Assembly: GCF_003402475.1 (NCBI RefSeq)
Contig: NZ_BFAB01000012.1
Span: 1 to 64,000, forward strand
Source of the DNA: Mycobacterium sp. MFM001
Lineage (GTDB): Bacteria > Actinomycetota > Actinomycetes > Mycobacteriales > Mycobacteriaceae
Direction: 5' to 3'
Length of the DNA: 64,000 bases
Made by a program: the position numbers and the translations under genes
Shown: piece after piece, positions 8,892-17,374 of the stretch
Layout: the number at the start of each line of letters is the position of its first letter
How positions within the stretch are numbered: position 1 is the stretch's first letter
The notes under the pieces: model-generated
Seen by the model: only the letters and a program-made list of their open reading frames with translations
What the model was told of the DNA's origin: nothing
Databases searched by the model: none

Positions 8892-9727
8892 AGTCGCCGA
8901 GCCAATGCCGTGCGAACACGGCTGACGATTTCGGCGGGCCGGTCCCCTGCGACGACCCGGATGACGATCCATCCGAGACGCTCGAGCGTTTCCAGTCGCC
9001 TGACGTCCCAGTTGTATTGTCGACGATCGCTGCGGTGGTGGTCACCGTCGTACTCGACAGCGACTTTCGGGTCTACCCAACCCATGTCGAGGTATGCGAT
9101 GGCATTGCCGAATTCGTTGAGCACAGGAATCTGCGTCCGCGGCCTTGGCAGGCCGCCCTGGATCAAGACGACGCGCAGCCACGACTCTTTGGGTGACTGC
9201 GCCCCGGCGTCGAACAGATCTATGGCGTAGCGTGCTCCGGCGATGCCTCTGCGGCCGGCGTATCGGCGAAGCAGCAGATCCACGTCGTCCGCCTTGATCT
9301 TCGTTGCCCTGCCGAGCGCGTCGATGGCTGCGACAGCTGTCATGGTCGGGTACCAACATCCGAAGTCAAGGGCCGTCCTCGCCGGTGAAGTGATGGGCAT
9401 TCCGGCCACCTCCTCTACCTCGTCTTCTTCGATACGTTCACGATGCGTTCGGATGCCCGGCGCGCTGCGCCCGTTGTTGTGAATCAAATCCACGACCAGC
9501 GCATCGTCAACCCACTTGCTGCCATGCAGGGCGGCTGCTGCGAATCCTGCGACCACGCCGCGGCGGCCGGTCCACAGCCAGCCTGCCTTCGCAAGTAGCT
9601 GCGCGGTGCAGTCGATATCGCGTTCGACATAGACATCTGGAAACAATCGCCGATGTCGTGTAGCCAGTTCGGTCTTGGTCAAGGTGCCTGTGGCGATGGC
9701 TTCGCTGCCGATGAACGGCTCTCCCAT
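8882..9727 (-). CDS. DUF559 endonuclease-like protein with N-terminal AbiEi-type region (paralog 1)
   Basis: A 281-residue protein. The N-terminal half (GVVAGFAAAALHG, then SPARTALD near residue 120) resembles the AbiEi-like/HTH region common in actinobacterial DUF559 proteins. The C-terminal part has VAVEYDGDHH followed by DVRRLETLERLGWIVIRV, the Vsr/PD-(D/E)XK-like nuclease core. Activity is not proven. The ATG at 9727 is chosen because upstream codons enter non-conserved sequence. The gene is flanked by paired palindromes, its C-terminus ends inside one of them, and a diverged paralog lies at 23506-24423. It has no obvious role in sterol use. Confidence 0.75.
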   Translation of the reverse strand: MGEPFIGSEAIATGTLTKTELATRHRRLFPDVYVERDIDCTAQLLAKAGWLWTGRRGVVAGFAAAALHGSKWVDDALVVDLIHNNGRSAPGIRTHRERIEEDEVEEVAGMPITSPARTALDFGCWYPTMTAVAAIDALGRATKIKADDVDLLLRRYAGRRGIAGARYAIDLFDAGAQSPKESWLRVVLIQGGLPRPRTQIPVLNEFGNAIAYLDMGWVDPKVAVEYDGDHHRSDRRQYNWDVRRLETLERLGWIVIRVVAGDRPAEIVSRVRTALARRLCG

Positions 9728-9775
9728 GACCCCGCAGGCTTGCACGACCAACCGCGGGTGTCACTTCAGCCGCCC

Positions 9776-9825
9776 AGTGTGCGGCTGGCCGCACACTCGG
9801 TCGCGAACGTGCGGCTCGCCGCACG
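9776..9825. repeat. Second palindrome pair upstream of the DUF559 gene
   Basis: AGTGTGCGGC-TG-GCCGCACACT (9776-9797) and CGTGCGGC-TC-GCCGCACG (9808-9825) are inverted repeats whose centres are again 30 bp apart. They are variants of the pair at 8846-8891. The four units thus bracket one gene with the same spacing on both sides. Confidence 0.88.
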
Positions 9826-9844
9826 CTCGACGAGCGGAAGGGGG

Positions 9845-11005
9845 TTAGCCCAGGATCAGGCCCGATGTGGGAACACCAGTACCCGCAGTGACCAGCACGT
9901 GCTCGACGTCGTCGACCTGGTTCACCGACGTGCCGCGCAATTGCCGCACACCCTCGGCGATTCCGTTCATGCCGTGGATGTAGGCCTCACCGAGCTGGCC
10001 GCCGTGCGTGTTGATCGGCAGCCGGCCGCCGATCTCGATCGCCCCGTCGGCGATGAAGTCCTTGGCCTCGCCCCAGCCGCAGAATCCCAACTCCTCCAAC
10101 TGAATCAGGGTGAAGGGAGTGAAGTGGTCGTAAAGCACAGCGGTTTGGATGTCGGAAGGCTTGAGCCCCGACTGCGCCCACAGCTGCTTGCCGACCAAAC
10201 CCATCTCGGGTAACCCGTCGAGCTCAGGCCGGTAGTAGCTCACCATCGTGTACTGGTCGGGGCTGGACCCCTGCGCCGCGGCCTCGATGACAGCCGGGCG
10301 GTGTTTGAGGTCTTTCGCGCGCTCGACCGACGTCACTACGATCGCGACCGCGCCGTCGGTCTCCTGGCAGCAGTCCAGCAGCCGCAGCGGCTCGGCGATC
10401 CACCGCGAATTCTGGTGGTCCTCAATGGTGATCGGCTTCTCGTAGAAGTAGGCCTTCGGGTTCTTGGCGGCGTGCTTGCGGTCGGCCACCGAGATGGCGC
10501 CGAAGTCGCGACTGGTCGCGCCGGACAGGTGCATGTAGCGCTTCGCGATCATCGCGACCTGTGCCGCCGGTGTGGACAGGCCGTGCGGGTACGAGAACGA
10601 GTTGTCCACGCCCGTCGAATCGGCGTTCTCGCTCAGCCGGGTCTGCACCTGGCCGAACCGCATGCCGGAACGCTCGTTGAAAGCGCGGTATGCGACAACA
10701 CAATCCGCTACCCCGGTGGCGACGGCCATCGCGGCCTGCTGGATGGTCGCGCACGCCGCGCCGCCGCCATAGTGGATCTTGGAGAAGAACTTGAGCTCAC
10801 CGATGCCGGCCGCACGCGCGACGGCTACCTCGGTGTTGGTGTCCATCGTGAATGTGGTCAGCCCGTCGACGTCCGACGGGCTGAGCCCGGCGTCGTCGAG
10901 GGCATCGGCCACCGCCTCGGCCGCCAGCCGTAACTCGCTGCGGCCGGAGTTCTTCGAGAAGTCGGTGGCACCGATCCCGACGATCGCGGCCTTACCGGAC
11001 AGCAT
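9845..11005 (-). CDS. ltp2: Steroid side-chain aldolase Ltp2 (thiolase-like)
   Basis: A 386-residue thiolase-superfamily protein of the SCP-x/Ltp type. With the DUF35 domain of ChsH2 it performs the retro-aldol step releasing the last propionyl-CoA and leaving the 17-ketosteroid. The N-terminus SGKAAIVGIGATDFS and C-terminal INTHGGQLGEAYIHGMNGI are family signatures; the usual thiolase nucleophilic cysteine motif CGSG is absent, as expected. ATG 11005 gives the family length and overlaps chsH1 by 14 nt. Last gene of the cyp125 operon. Confidence 0.93.
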   Translation of the reverse strand: MLSGKAAIVGIGATDFSKNSGRSELRLAAEAVADALDDAGLSPSDVDGLTTFTMDTNTEVAVARAAGIGELKFFSKIHYGGGAACATIQQAAMAVATGVADCVVAYRAFNERSGMRFGQVQTRLSENADSTGVDNSFSYPHGLSTPAAQVAMIAKRYMHLSGATSRDFGAISVADRKHAAKNPKAYFYEKPITIEDHQNSRWIAEPLRLLDCCQETDGAVAIVVTSVERAKDLKHRPAVIEAAAQGSSPDQYTMVSYYRPELDGLPEMGLVGKQLWAQSGLKPSDIQTAVLYDHFTPFTLIQLEELGFCGWGEAKDFIADGAIEIGGRLPINTHGGQLGEAYIHGMNGIAEGVRQLRGTSVNQVDDVEHVLVTAGTGVPTSGLILG

Positions 11006-11387
11006 CAGGGGCCTCCAAGGTAGCGGTGGCGACCACGTGATCGCCAAGGCTGTTGCGGCCCACCACTTTCACGGTGATCAGGCCGTCTTCGACGGCGGTG
11101 ACCTCACCGGAGAACGTCACGGTGTCGTAGGCGTACCACGGCACGCCCAGCCGCAAGCCGATCGACTTGATGACCGCCGACGGGCCGGCCCAGTCGGTGA
11201 TGTAGCGCTGCACCAGGCCGGTGTCGGTGAGGATGTTGACGAAGATGTCTTTGGAACCCTTGGCCTGCGCCTTGTCCCGGTCGTGGTGGACATCCTGGAA
11301 ATCCCGGGTCGCTAGCGCCGTCGACACGATGAACGTCGGGTCACCGTACAGCTTGAGCTCCGGCAGCGTAGTACCCACGGCTGTCAT
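10992..11387 (-). CDS. chsH1: MaoC-like hydratase subunit ChsH1
   Basis: A 131-residue single-hotdog protein, small subunit of the ChsH1-ChsH2 enoyl-CoA hydratase acting on the 3-carbon side-chain steroid-CoA. The segment DFQDVHHDRDKAQAKGSKDIFVN carries the Asp/His catalytic region of the MaoC family (only part is needed to see it: DVHHD). Its ATG overlaps the ChsH2 stop (ATGA), consistent with a stoichiometric complex. The longer open frame upstream is antisense noise within chsH2. Confidence 0.92.
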   Translation of the reverse strand: MTAVGTTLPELKLYGDPTFIVSTALATRDFQDVHHDRDKAQAKGSKDIFVNILTDTGLVQRYITDWAGPSAVIKSIGLRLGVPWYAYDTVTFSGEVTAVEDGLITVKVVGRNSLGDHVVATATLEAPDAVR

Positions 11388-12313
11388 GCGTCCGGCTCCC
11401 ACGCATACAACGTCCAGTCCGGAAAGTCCAGATACGTTGCCCGGACCGGCATTCCGATCTCCACGCGCGACGGGTCGACCCCGCGCAGCTCGCCGAGCAT
11501 CCGCACCCCCTCCTCGAGTTCGACCAGCGCGATGACGAACGGCAACGTTCGGCCGGGCACCTTCGGCGCATGGTGCACCACGAAGCTGAACACGGTGCCC
11601 TTGCCGCTGGCCACGACGTAGTCGATCGGAGCTTCTTTGTCCTGCCACACCGCCGGCACCGGCGGGTGCTGCAGACTGCCGTCGGCGCGCTTCTGGATCC
11701 GCAGTTCGTGCGCCTTGATGCCGTCCCAGAAGAACTGCGTGTCCTTCGACGACGACGGTCGCATCAGTGCGTCGGGGTCGAGGTCGTCGGGCACCGCCGG
11801 CTTGTCGGCCTCACGCGGCCGGAATTTCAGGATGCGCCAATTCATTTCGGCGACATCCTCGTCACCGACCTGCCAGGTGATGTGCTGATTGATGAAATAG
11901 CCTTCGCCCAGCGCGGTCTGCTTGGGACCGACCACGTCGGTGAGCTCGGCGCTGACGCTGACTTCTTCGCCCGGCCGCAGATAGCGGTGGTAGGTCTGCT
12001 CGCAGTTGGTCGCAACGACCCCGACGTAGCCGGCGTCGTCGAACAACGTGATGATGCGGCCCAGCGGGTCGTCGTCCGGCCGCACGCCGCCCAGGCCCAT
12101 CATTGTCCAGACCTGAATCATGGCCGGCGGCGCCACGATTCCCGGGTGGCCGGCGGCCTTCGCCGCCGCCTCGTCGACGTAGATGGGGTTCGCATCGCCC
12201 ATCGCGTCCACCCAGTGGTGGATCATCGGCAGGTTCACCGGATCCCGGCCCAGGCGCGGCTTGCTCTTGCCCGCCGCTTTCACCTGCTCGACGGCGGCCT
12301 CGAAATCGCTCAT
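11384..12313 (-). CDS. chsH2: ChsH2: MaoC hydratase plus DUF35 domain
   Basis: A 309-residue two-domain protein. The N-terminal hotdog half (about residues 1-175, with MIHHWVDAMGDANPIYVDE) pairs with ChsH1 in the hydratase. The C-terminal DUF35/OB-fold half (from about residue 190, with PPVPAVWQ) binds Ltp2 to form the aldolase. It sits between its two partners, with ATGA overlaps on both sides, in the order chsE2-chsH2-chsH1-ltp2. Confidence 0.93.
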   Translation of the reverse strand: MSDFEAAVEQVKAAGKSKPRLGRDPVNLPMIHHWVDAMGDANPIYVDEAAAKAAGHPGIVAPPAMIQVWTMMGLGGVRPDDDPLGRIITLFDDAGYVGVVATNCEQTYHRYLRPGEEVSVSAELTDVVGPKQTALGEGYFINQHITWQVGDEDVAEMNWRILKFRPREADKPAVPDDLDPDALMRPSSSKDTQFFWDGIKAHELRIQKRADGSLQHPPVPAVWQDKEAPIDYVVASGKGTVFSFVVHHAPKVPGRTLPFVIALVELEEGVRMLGELRGVDPSRVEIGMPVRATYLDFPDWTLYAWEPDA

Positions 12314-13473
12314 CGTGGCACCCTCGGCACCTTGAGACCCGAGGCCGCGATCATTTCCCGCATCACTTCGTTGACGCCACCCCCGAACGTGATCACCAGG
12401 TTGCGCTTGGTCTGCGCGTCCAGCCAGGCCAGCAGCTCCGCAGTCTCCGGCTCGGCCGGGTTGCCGTACTTCCCGACGATCTCCTCAGCGAGCCGACCGA
12501 CATACTGAACCCGTTCGGTACCAAAGACTTTCGTCGATGCGGCGTCAGCGACGTTGATGTCCTCGCCAGCCGCCGCCACCTGCCAGTTCAGCAGTTCGTT
12601 GATCCGCCACATCGCGTGGATCTCGCCCAGCGCGCGCTTGACGTCGTCGTGGTCGATCGGCGTGACGCCGTTGCCGCCCGGCTTGGACGCCCACGCGTGC
12701 ACCCGGTCGTAGATGCTGGCGAACCGGCCGGCCGGACCCAGCATCACCCGCTCGTTGTTGAGCTGGGTGGTGATCAGCCGCCATCCACCGTTCTCCTCGC
12801 CGACCAGCATGTCGGCGGGAACACGGACGTCGTTGTAGTAGGTGGCGTTGGTGTGGTGGGCGCCGTCGGACAGGATGATCGGCGTCCAGGAGTAGCCGGG
12901 ATCCTTGGTGTCGACGATCAGGATCGAAATGCCCTTGTGTTTCACCGCATCCGGGTCGGTGCGGCAGGCCAGCCAGATGTAGTCGGCGTCGTGCGCGCCG
13001 GTGGTGAAGATCTTCTGGCCGTTGACGATGTACTCGTCGCCGTGCCGAACAGCGGTGGTGCGCAACGACGCAAGGTCGGTGCCCGCCTCCGGTTCGGTGT
13101 AGCCGATCGCGAAGTGCACCTCGCCGGCCAGGATCGCCGGCAGGAACTTCTTCTTCTGCATCTCGCTGCCGTACATCTGCAGGGTGGGCCCGACCGTCTG
13201 CAGCGTCACCGCGGGCAGCGGCACGTCGGCCCGATGCGCTTCGTTGACGAAGATCTGCTGCTCGATCGGTCCGAAGCCCAGGCCGCCGAACTCCTTTGGC
13301 CAGCCCACGCCGAGCTTGCCGTCCTGGCCCATCCGCCGGATTACCGCGCGGTACGCTTCGTTGTGGCGGTCCGACTCCATCGCCTTGCGCTCTTCGGGCG
13401 AGATCAGGTTCGAAAAGTATTGCCGCAGCTCGGCTTGCAGCTGCCGCTGCTCCGGCGTCAGGTCGACGAACAT
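12310..13473 (-). CDS. chsE2: Steroid acyl-CoA dehydrogenase ChsE2 (FadE29)
   Basis: A 387-residue acyl-CoA dehydrogenase. YTEPEAGTDLASLRT in the middle and the C-terminal FGGGVNEVMREMIA are typical of the family. It forms a heteromeric enzyme with ChsE1 that dehydrogenates the 3-carbon side chain of the steroid-CoA. ATG 13473 is chosen because MFVDLTPEQRQLQ is the normal N-terminus; upstream sequence belongs to chsE1 in another frame. It overlaps chsE1 by 16 nt. Confidence 0.93.
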   Translation of the reverse strand: MFVDLTPEQRQLQAELRQYFSNLISPEERKAMESDRHNEAYRAVIRRMGQDGKLGVGWPKEFGGLGFGPIEQQIFVNEAHRADVPLPAVTLQTVGPTLQMYGSEMQKKKFLPAILAGEVHFAIGYTEPEAGTDLASLRTTAVRHGDEYIVNGQKIFTTGAHDADYIWLACRTDPDAVKHKGISILIVDTKDPGYSWTPIILSDGAHHTNATYYNDVRVPADMLVGEENGGWRLITTQLNNERVMLGPAGRFASIYDRVHAWASKPGGNGVTPIDHDDVKRALGEIHAMWRINELLNWQVAAAGEDINVADAASTKVFGTERVQYVGRLAEEIVGKYGNPAEPETAELLAWLDAQTKRNLVITFGGGVNEVMREMIAASGLKVPRVPR

Positions 13474-14471
13474 TGCGCTCCCACCAGATCGAGACGATGC
13501 GACGGCCCGCCCAGCAACCGGGTCAGGTCTTTGATCGTCGAGTAGTACCGCGGCATCGGATAGGTGATGTCCATGCCCATCCCGCCGTGCAAGTGGTGGC
13601 AGATCTGCATCACCGGCGGCGCCTGCGAGGTGATCCAGTAGCCGAGCACGTCGAGGTCGTCGTCGGCGTCGCGGCCCTCGGCCAACCTCCACACCACCGA
13701 CGTCGACGCCAAGGAGATTGTGCGCGAGGCGATGTAGACCTCCGCGAGTTGCGCCGCGACTGTCTGGAACGTCGAGAGCGGCTTGCCGAACTGGTGCCGG
13801 TTGGTCACGTAGTCGGCGGTCAGGCGCAGCGCGCCAGCCACCAAACCGGCGACATACGCTCCCACCACAGCCAGCGCCAGTTGATTCACTCGGTGCGTGG
13901 TCGCCTCGTGCAACACACCGTCGACCTCCGCGTCGGAGAACGTCACCGCGTACTCGTCGGATCCGTTGGAGGTCGGGGTGCGCACCAACTCCACACCAGA
14001 AGCCTTGGGCGACACCACGACGACGGCGCTGTCGGCAGTCACGATCATCCACTCGGCTTGCTCGGCATAGCCGACGCCGATCTTGGTGCCGGACAACCGG
14101 TTACCGGACAACGTCACAGCAGGCCGCTCCGGCAGTGCGACGCCGGGTTCGTTCAGCGCCGCGGTGAGAATCGATCCCTTGGCCAAGCCTGCGAGGTAGC
14201 GGTCCTGCTGCTCGGAGGAGGCCAGGTCCAGCAGCGGCACGGCACCGAGCCCGAGAGTCGCCAGGGCCGGACCGACGAAACCGCGCCGGCCGATCTCGGT
14301 CAGTGCCGTCGCGACTTCGGACAGGCCTACCCCGTCGCCGCCCAGTCGTTCAGGCACCGGCAACGCCGTCACACCGCCGGAAACCAGTGCCTCCCAGCTC
14401 AAATCGCGGTCCAGCACCGACGTGACCACGTCGGCGACAGCCTGCTGCGCCGGGTCGAGGGTGAAATCCAT
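13458..14471 (-). CDS. chsE1: Steroid acyl-CoA dehydrogenase ChsE1 (FadE28)
   Basis: A 337-residue acyl-CoA dehydrogenase subunit with the usual N-terminal start MDFTLDPAQQAVADV and the C-terminal RHQFGKPLSTFQTVAAQLA and HLHGGMGMD segments. Together with ChsE2 it forms the alpha2beta2 dehydrogenase typical of sterol degraders. ATG 14471 overlaps the TGA of cyp125, which supports this start over a GTG six codons upstream. Confidence 0.92.
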   Translation of the reverse strand: MDFTLDPAQQAVADVVTSVLDRDLSWEALVSGGVTALPVPERLGGDGVGLSEVATALTEIGRRGFVGPALATLGLGAVPLLDLASSEQQDRYLAGLAKGSILTAALNEPGVALPERPAVTLSGNRLSGTKIGVGYAEQAEWMIVTADSAVVVVSPKASGVELVRTPTSNGSDEYAVTFSDAEVDGVLHEATTHRVNQLALAVVGAYVAGLVAGALRLTADYVTNRHQFGKPLSTFQTVAAQLAEVYIASRTISLASTSVVWRLAEGRDADDDLDVLGYWITSQAPPVMQICHHLHGGMGMDITYPMPRYYSTIKDLTRLLGGPSHRLDLVGAQCSST

Positions 14472-15721
14472 CAGTGCACCACCGGACACTTACCGGTGTA
14501 GTCGACCTGCCAGTGCTTGATGCCGTTCAGCCACCCCGACCGCAGCCGCTCGGGCGTCGAGAGCGGTTTGAGGTCAGGCATGTGATCGGCGACTGCGTTG
14601 AAGATCAGGCTGATTGTCATCCGCGCCAGGTTGGCGCCGATGCAGTAATGCGCCCCGGTGCCGCCGAAGCCGACGTGCGGGTTCGGGTTGCGCAAAATGT
14701 CGAACGTGAACGGATTCTCGAAGACTTCTTCGTCGAAGTTGGCCGAGCGGTAGAACATCACCACCCGCTGCCCCTTCTTGATCTGCACCCCGGAGAGCTC
14801 GTAGTCCTCCAACGCGGTGCGCTGGAACGCGGTGACCGGGGTGGCCCAACGGACGATCTCGTCGGGCGCGGTCTCCGGGCGTTCCCTCTTGAACAGCTCC
14901 CACTGCTCGGGGTTCTCGGAGAACGCAATCATGCCGTGCGTGATGGAGTTTCGGGTGGTCTCGTTGCCGGCGACAGCCAGCATCACCACGAAGAACCCGA
15001 ATTCGTCGTCGGAGAGCTTCTCGCCGTCGATGTCGGCCTGAATCAACTGGGTGACGATGTCGTCTCCGGGATTCTTGGCCCGCTCCTCGGCCATCTTCAT
15101 CGCGTACATGATCAGCTCGGCCGACGACATCGCCGGGTCGATGTGCGCGTATTCGGGATCCTCGTTGCCGGTCATCTCGTTGGACCAGCGGAAGATCTTG
15201 TCCCGGTCGTCCTGGGGAACGCCCAGCAGACCGGCGATGGCCTGCAGCGGCAGTTCGCATGACACCTGTTCGACGAAGTCACCGGTTCCCGCCGCGGCGG
15301 CGGTCTTCGCGATGTTCTGCGCGCGGGCATCGAGTTCGTCGCGCAGCCGCCCGATGGCACGCGGGGTGAACCCACGCGAAATGATCTTGCGCAGACGGGT
15401 GTGGTGCGGCGCGTCCATGTTGAGCATGACGTTGCGCTGGAGGTCGATTTGCTCGCGCGTCATCTCCGGCGGCCAGACCGGGATGGCACAGTCCTGCTGA
15501 GAGGAGAAGACGTCACTGCGGACGGAGATCTCCTTGACGTCCTTGTGCTTGGAGATCGCCCAATAGCCCTTGTCCCCGAAGCCGCCGGTTCCACCCGGAA
15601 CGTCGACCCAGAAGATGGGCTGCGCCTTACGCAGCTCGGCAAGCTCCTTGACCGGCAGACCCTTGACGTTGATATCAGGATCGAGGAAGTCGAACCCGGG
15701 GGGAAGATTAGGGGTAGGCAT
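14471..15721 (-). CDS. cyp125: Cytochrome P450 CYP125, steroid C26/C27 hydroxylase
   Basis: A 416-residue P450 that oxidises the terminal side-chain carbon of cholesterol/cholestenone to start side-chain degradation. The heme-binding loop FGGTGAHYCIG places the ligand at Cys360; the oxygen-activation motif AGNETTRN is in the I-helix. ATG 15721 is chosen because GAGGAG lies about seven bases upstream on the same strand, and 17 more codons in the longer frame would overlap the KstR box. It heads the operon cyp125-chsE1-chsE2-chsH2-chsH1-ltp2. Confidence 0.95.
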   Translation of the reverse strand: MPTPNLPPGFDFLDPDINVKGLPVKELAELRKAQPIFWVDVPGGTGGFGDKGYWAISKHKDVKEISVRSDVFSSQQDCAIPVWPPEMTREQIDLQRNVMLNMDAPHHTRLRKIISRGFTPRAIGRLRDELDARAQNIAKTAAAAGTGDFVEQVSCELPLQAIAGLLGVPQDDRDKIFRWSNEMTGNEDPEYAHIDPAMSSAELIMYAMKMAEERAKNPGDDIVTQLIQADIDGEKLSDDEFGFFVVMLAVAGNETTRNSITHGMIAFSENPEQWELFKRERPETAPDEIVRWATPVTAFQRTALEDYELSGVQIKKGQRVVMFYRSANFDEEVFENPFTFDILRNPNPHVGFGGTGAHYCIGANLARMTISLIFNAVADHMPDLKPLSTPERLRSGWLNGIKHWQVDYTGKCPVVH

Positions 15722-15735
15722 CGCTGGCTCCTCAT

Positions 15736-15749
15736 TGCAACGTGTTCTA
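15736..15749. promoter_or_regulatory. KstR operator proximal to cyp125
   Basis: TGCAACGTGTTCTA fits TNNAACNNGTTNNA. It lies 14 nt from the cyp125 start, directly beyond its Shine-Dalgarno sequence. Confidence 0.85.
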
Positions 15750-15815
15750 GTGCCAGTAAAACACGGCTCCACCGCAGACCAAAAGGTGTGAGCGCATCCT
15801 CGCTTGTCAGAGTAA

Positions 15816-15829
15816 TGAAACGTGTTCTA
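15816..15829. promoter_or_regulatory. KstR operator proximal to fadA5
   Basis: TGAAACGTGTTCTA fits the KstR consensus and ends 10 nt before the fadA5 ATG. With the box at 15736-15749 it gives the divergent cyp125/fadA5 region two operators 80 bp apart, in the same orientation. Confidence 0.87.
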
Positions 15830-15839
15830 GCCTGACCGC

Positions 15840-17000
15840 ATGGGTAACCCGGTAATCGTCGAAGCCACCCGCAGTCCGATCGGCAAACGCAACGGCTGGC
15901 TGTCGGGGCTGCATGCCACCGAGCTCCTTGGCTCGGTGCAAAAGGCGCTGGTAACCAAGGCCGGCATCGACCCCGGTGCCGTCGAGCAGGTGATCGGCGG
16001 ATGCGTCACCCAGTACGCCGAGCAGTCCAACAACATCAGCCGCACCGCCTGGCTGACCGCGGGTTTGCCCGAACAGGTCGGCGCCACCACCGTCGACTGT
16101 CAGTGCGGCAGCGGCCAGCAGGCCAACCACCTGATCGCCGGGCTGATCGCGGCCGGTGCCATCGACATCGGCATCGCCTGCGGCATCGAGGCGATGAGCC
16201 GCGTCGGCCTGGGCGCCAACGCCGGCCCGGACCGCAACTGGCGCGCCGAATCGTGGGACATCGACATGCCCAACCAGTTCGAGGCCGCCGAGCGGATTGC
16301 CAAGCGCCGCGGCATCACCCGCGAAGACATCGACGAGTTCGGGTTGGCCTCACAGCTGAAGGCCAAGCAAGCCTGGGACGAGGGTCGCTTCGACCGGGAG
16401 ATCTCGCCGATCGAGGCGCCAGTGCTCGACGAGCAGAAGCAGCCGACCAGTGAGCGGCACATGGTCAGCCGCGACCAGGGTCTGCGCGACACCACGCTGG
16501 AGGGCCTGGCCGGGCTGAAGCCGGTGCTTGACGGCGGTATCCACACCGCGGGCACGTCGTCGCAGATCTCCGACGGCGCCGCGGCGGTGCTGTGGATGGA
16601 CGAAGAAAAAGCCAAAGCACTCGGCCTGAAGCCGCGCGCCCGGATCATCAGCCAGGCCAACGTCGGCGCCGAGCCCTACTACCACCTGGACGGCCCGGTG
16701 CAGTCGACGGCCAAGGTGCTCGAGAAGGCCGGCATGAAGATGGGCGACATCGACATCGTCGAGATCAACGAGGCGTTCGCGTCGGTGGTGCTGTCCTGGG
16801 CGCGGGTGCACGAAGCCGACATGGCCCGGGTCAACGTCAACGGCGGCGCGATCGCGCTGGGCCATCCGGTGGGCTGCACCGGCAGCCGGCTGATCACCAC
16901 CGCGCTGCACGAGTTGGAACGCTCCGATCAGAGCACCGCGCTGATCACGATGTGCGCCGGCGGTGCGCTGTCGACCGGCACCATCATCGAGCGGATCTAG
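15840..17000 (+). CDS. fadA5: Steroid 3-ketoacyl-CoA thiolase FadA5
   Basis: A 386-residue thiolase that releases acetyl-CoA or propionyl-CoA from the sterol side chain. The nucleophile is Cys89 in DCQCGSGQQ; the C-terminal GHPVGCTG supplies the His, and CAGGALSTG the second Cys. The start ATG lies 10 nt beyond the KstR box, and no Shine-Dalgarno sequence is apparent, which points to a leaderless message. An NTF2-like gene overlaps the stop. Confidence 0.95.
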   Translation: MGNPVIVEATRSPIGKRNGWLSGLHATELLGSVQKALVTKAGIDPGAVEQVIGGCVTQYAEQSNNISRTAWLTAGLPEQVGATTVDCQCGSGQQANHLIAGLIAAGAIDIGIACGIEAMSRVGLGANAGPDRNWRAESWDIDMPNQFEAAERIAKRRGITREDIDEFGLASQLKAKQAWDEGRFDREISPIEAPVLDEQKQPTSERHMVSRDQGLRDTTLEGLAGLKPVLDGGIHTAGTSSQISDGAAAVLWMDEEKAKALGLKPRARIISQANVGAEPYYHLDGPVQSTAKVLEKAGMKMGDIDIVEINEAFASVVLSWARVHEADMARVNVNGGAIALGHPVGCTGSRLITTALHELERSDQSTALITMCAGGALSTGTIIERI

Positions 17001-17365
17001 TGGTTTCCGACGCCGATCGGATCGCGGCGGCCCAGTCCTACATCGACGCGCTGGTCACCCACAACGGCGACGCGGTTCCGTTCGCGCCGGACTGTGTGCG
17101 AATAGAGCAGGGCATCAAGACTGGTTTCTCCGGAAATCATTTGCGGCGCAGCCTGAATCGGGGTCCGCAGTTCCGGCTGATCGAGGCGACGACGCTGCCG
17201 GATTTCACCGTCGACGGCGAGGTGGTGCGGGCACGGTTCGACGTGATCACCAAGCCGTCGCTCGCCGGCCGGCGGGTGGGGGCGCACGTGGACGAGACGT
17301 TTCTGGTCCCGGATGGCAAGATTCACCACATCCATGCTCGCCTCCGCCCATTCATCCAGCGATAG
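17000..17365 (+). CDS. Small NTF2-like/DUF8021-type protein
   Basis: A 121-residue protein beginning at GTG 17000, whose first base is the last base of the fadA5 TAG (TAGTG). The sequence DADRIAAAQSYIDALVTHNGDAVPFAPD followed by alternating strands is typical of the NTF2/SnoaL alpha+beta cone fold (shown here only in part). It is fused in frame to a meaningless upstream shadow, so it is easily missed. Placement between fadA5 and ddn implies the same KstR transcript. Many NTF2-fold proteins act on steroids or CoA esters, but no catalytic pair can be assigned. Confidence 0.7.
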   Translation: MVSDADRIAAAQSYIDALVTHNGDAVPFAPDCVRIEQGIKTGFSGNHLRRSLNRGPQFRLIEATTLPDFTVDGEVVRARFDVITKPSLAGRRVGAHVDETFLVPDGKIHHIHARLRPFIQR

Positions 17366-17374
17366 GGATCACCG

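Noticed and set aside
12103..13545. 480-codon plus-strand open frame
   Set aside because: Antisense to chsH2 and chsE2; no recognisable motif.
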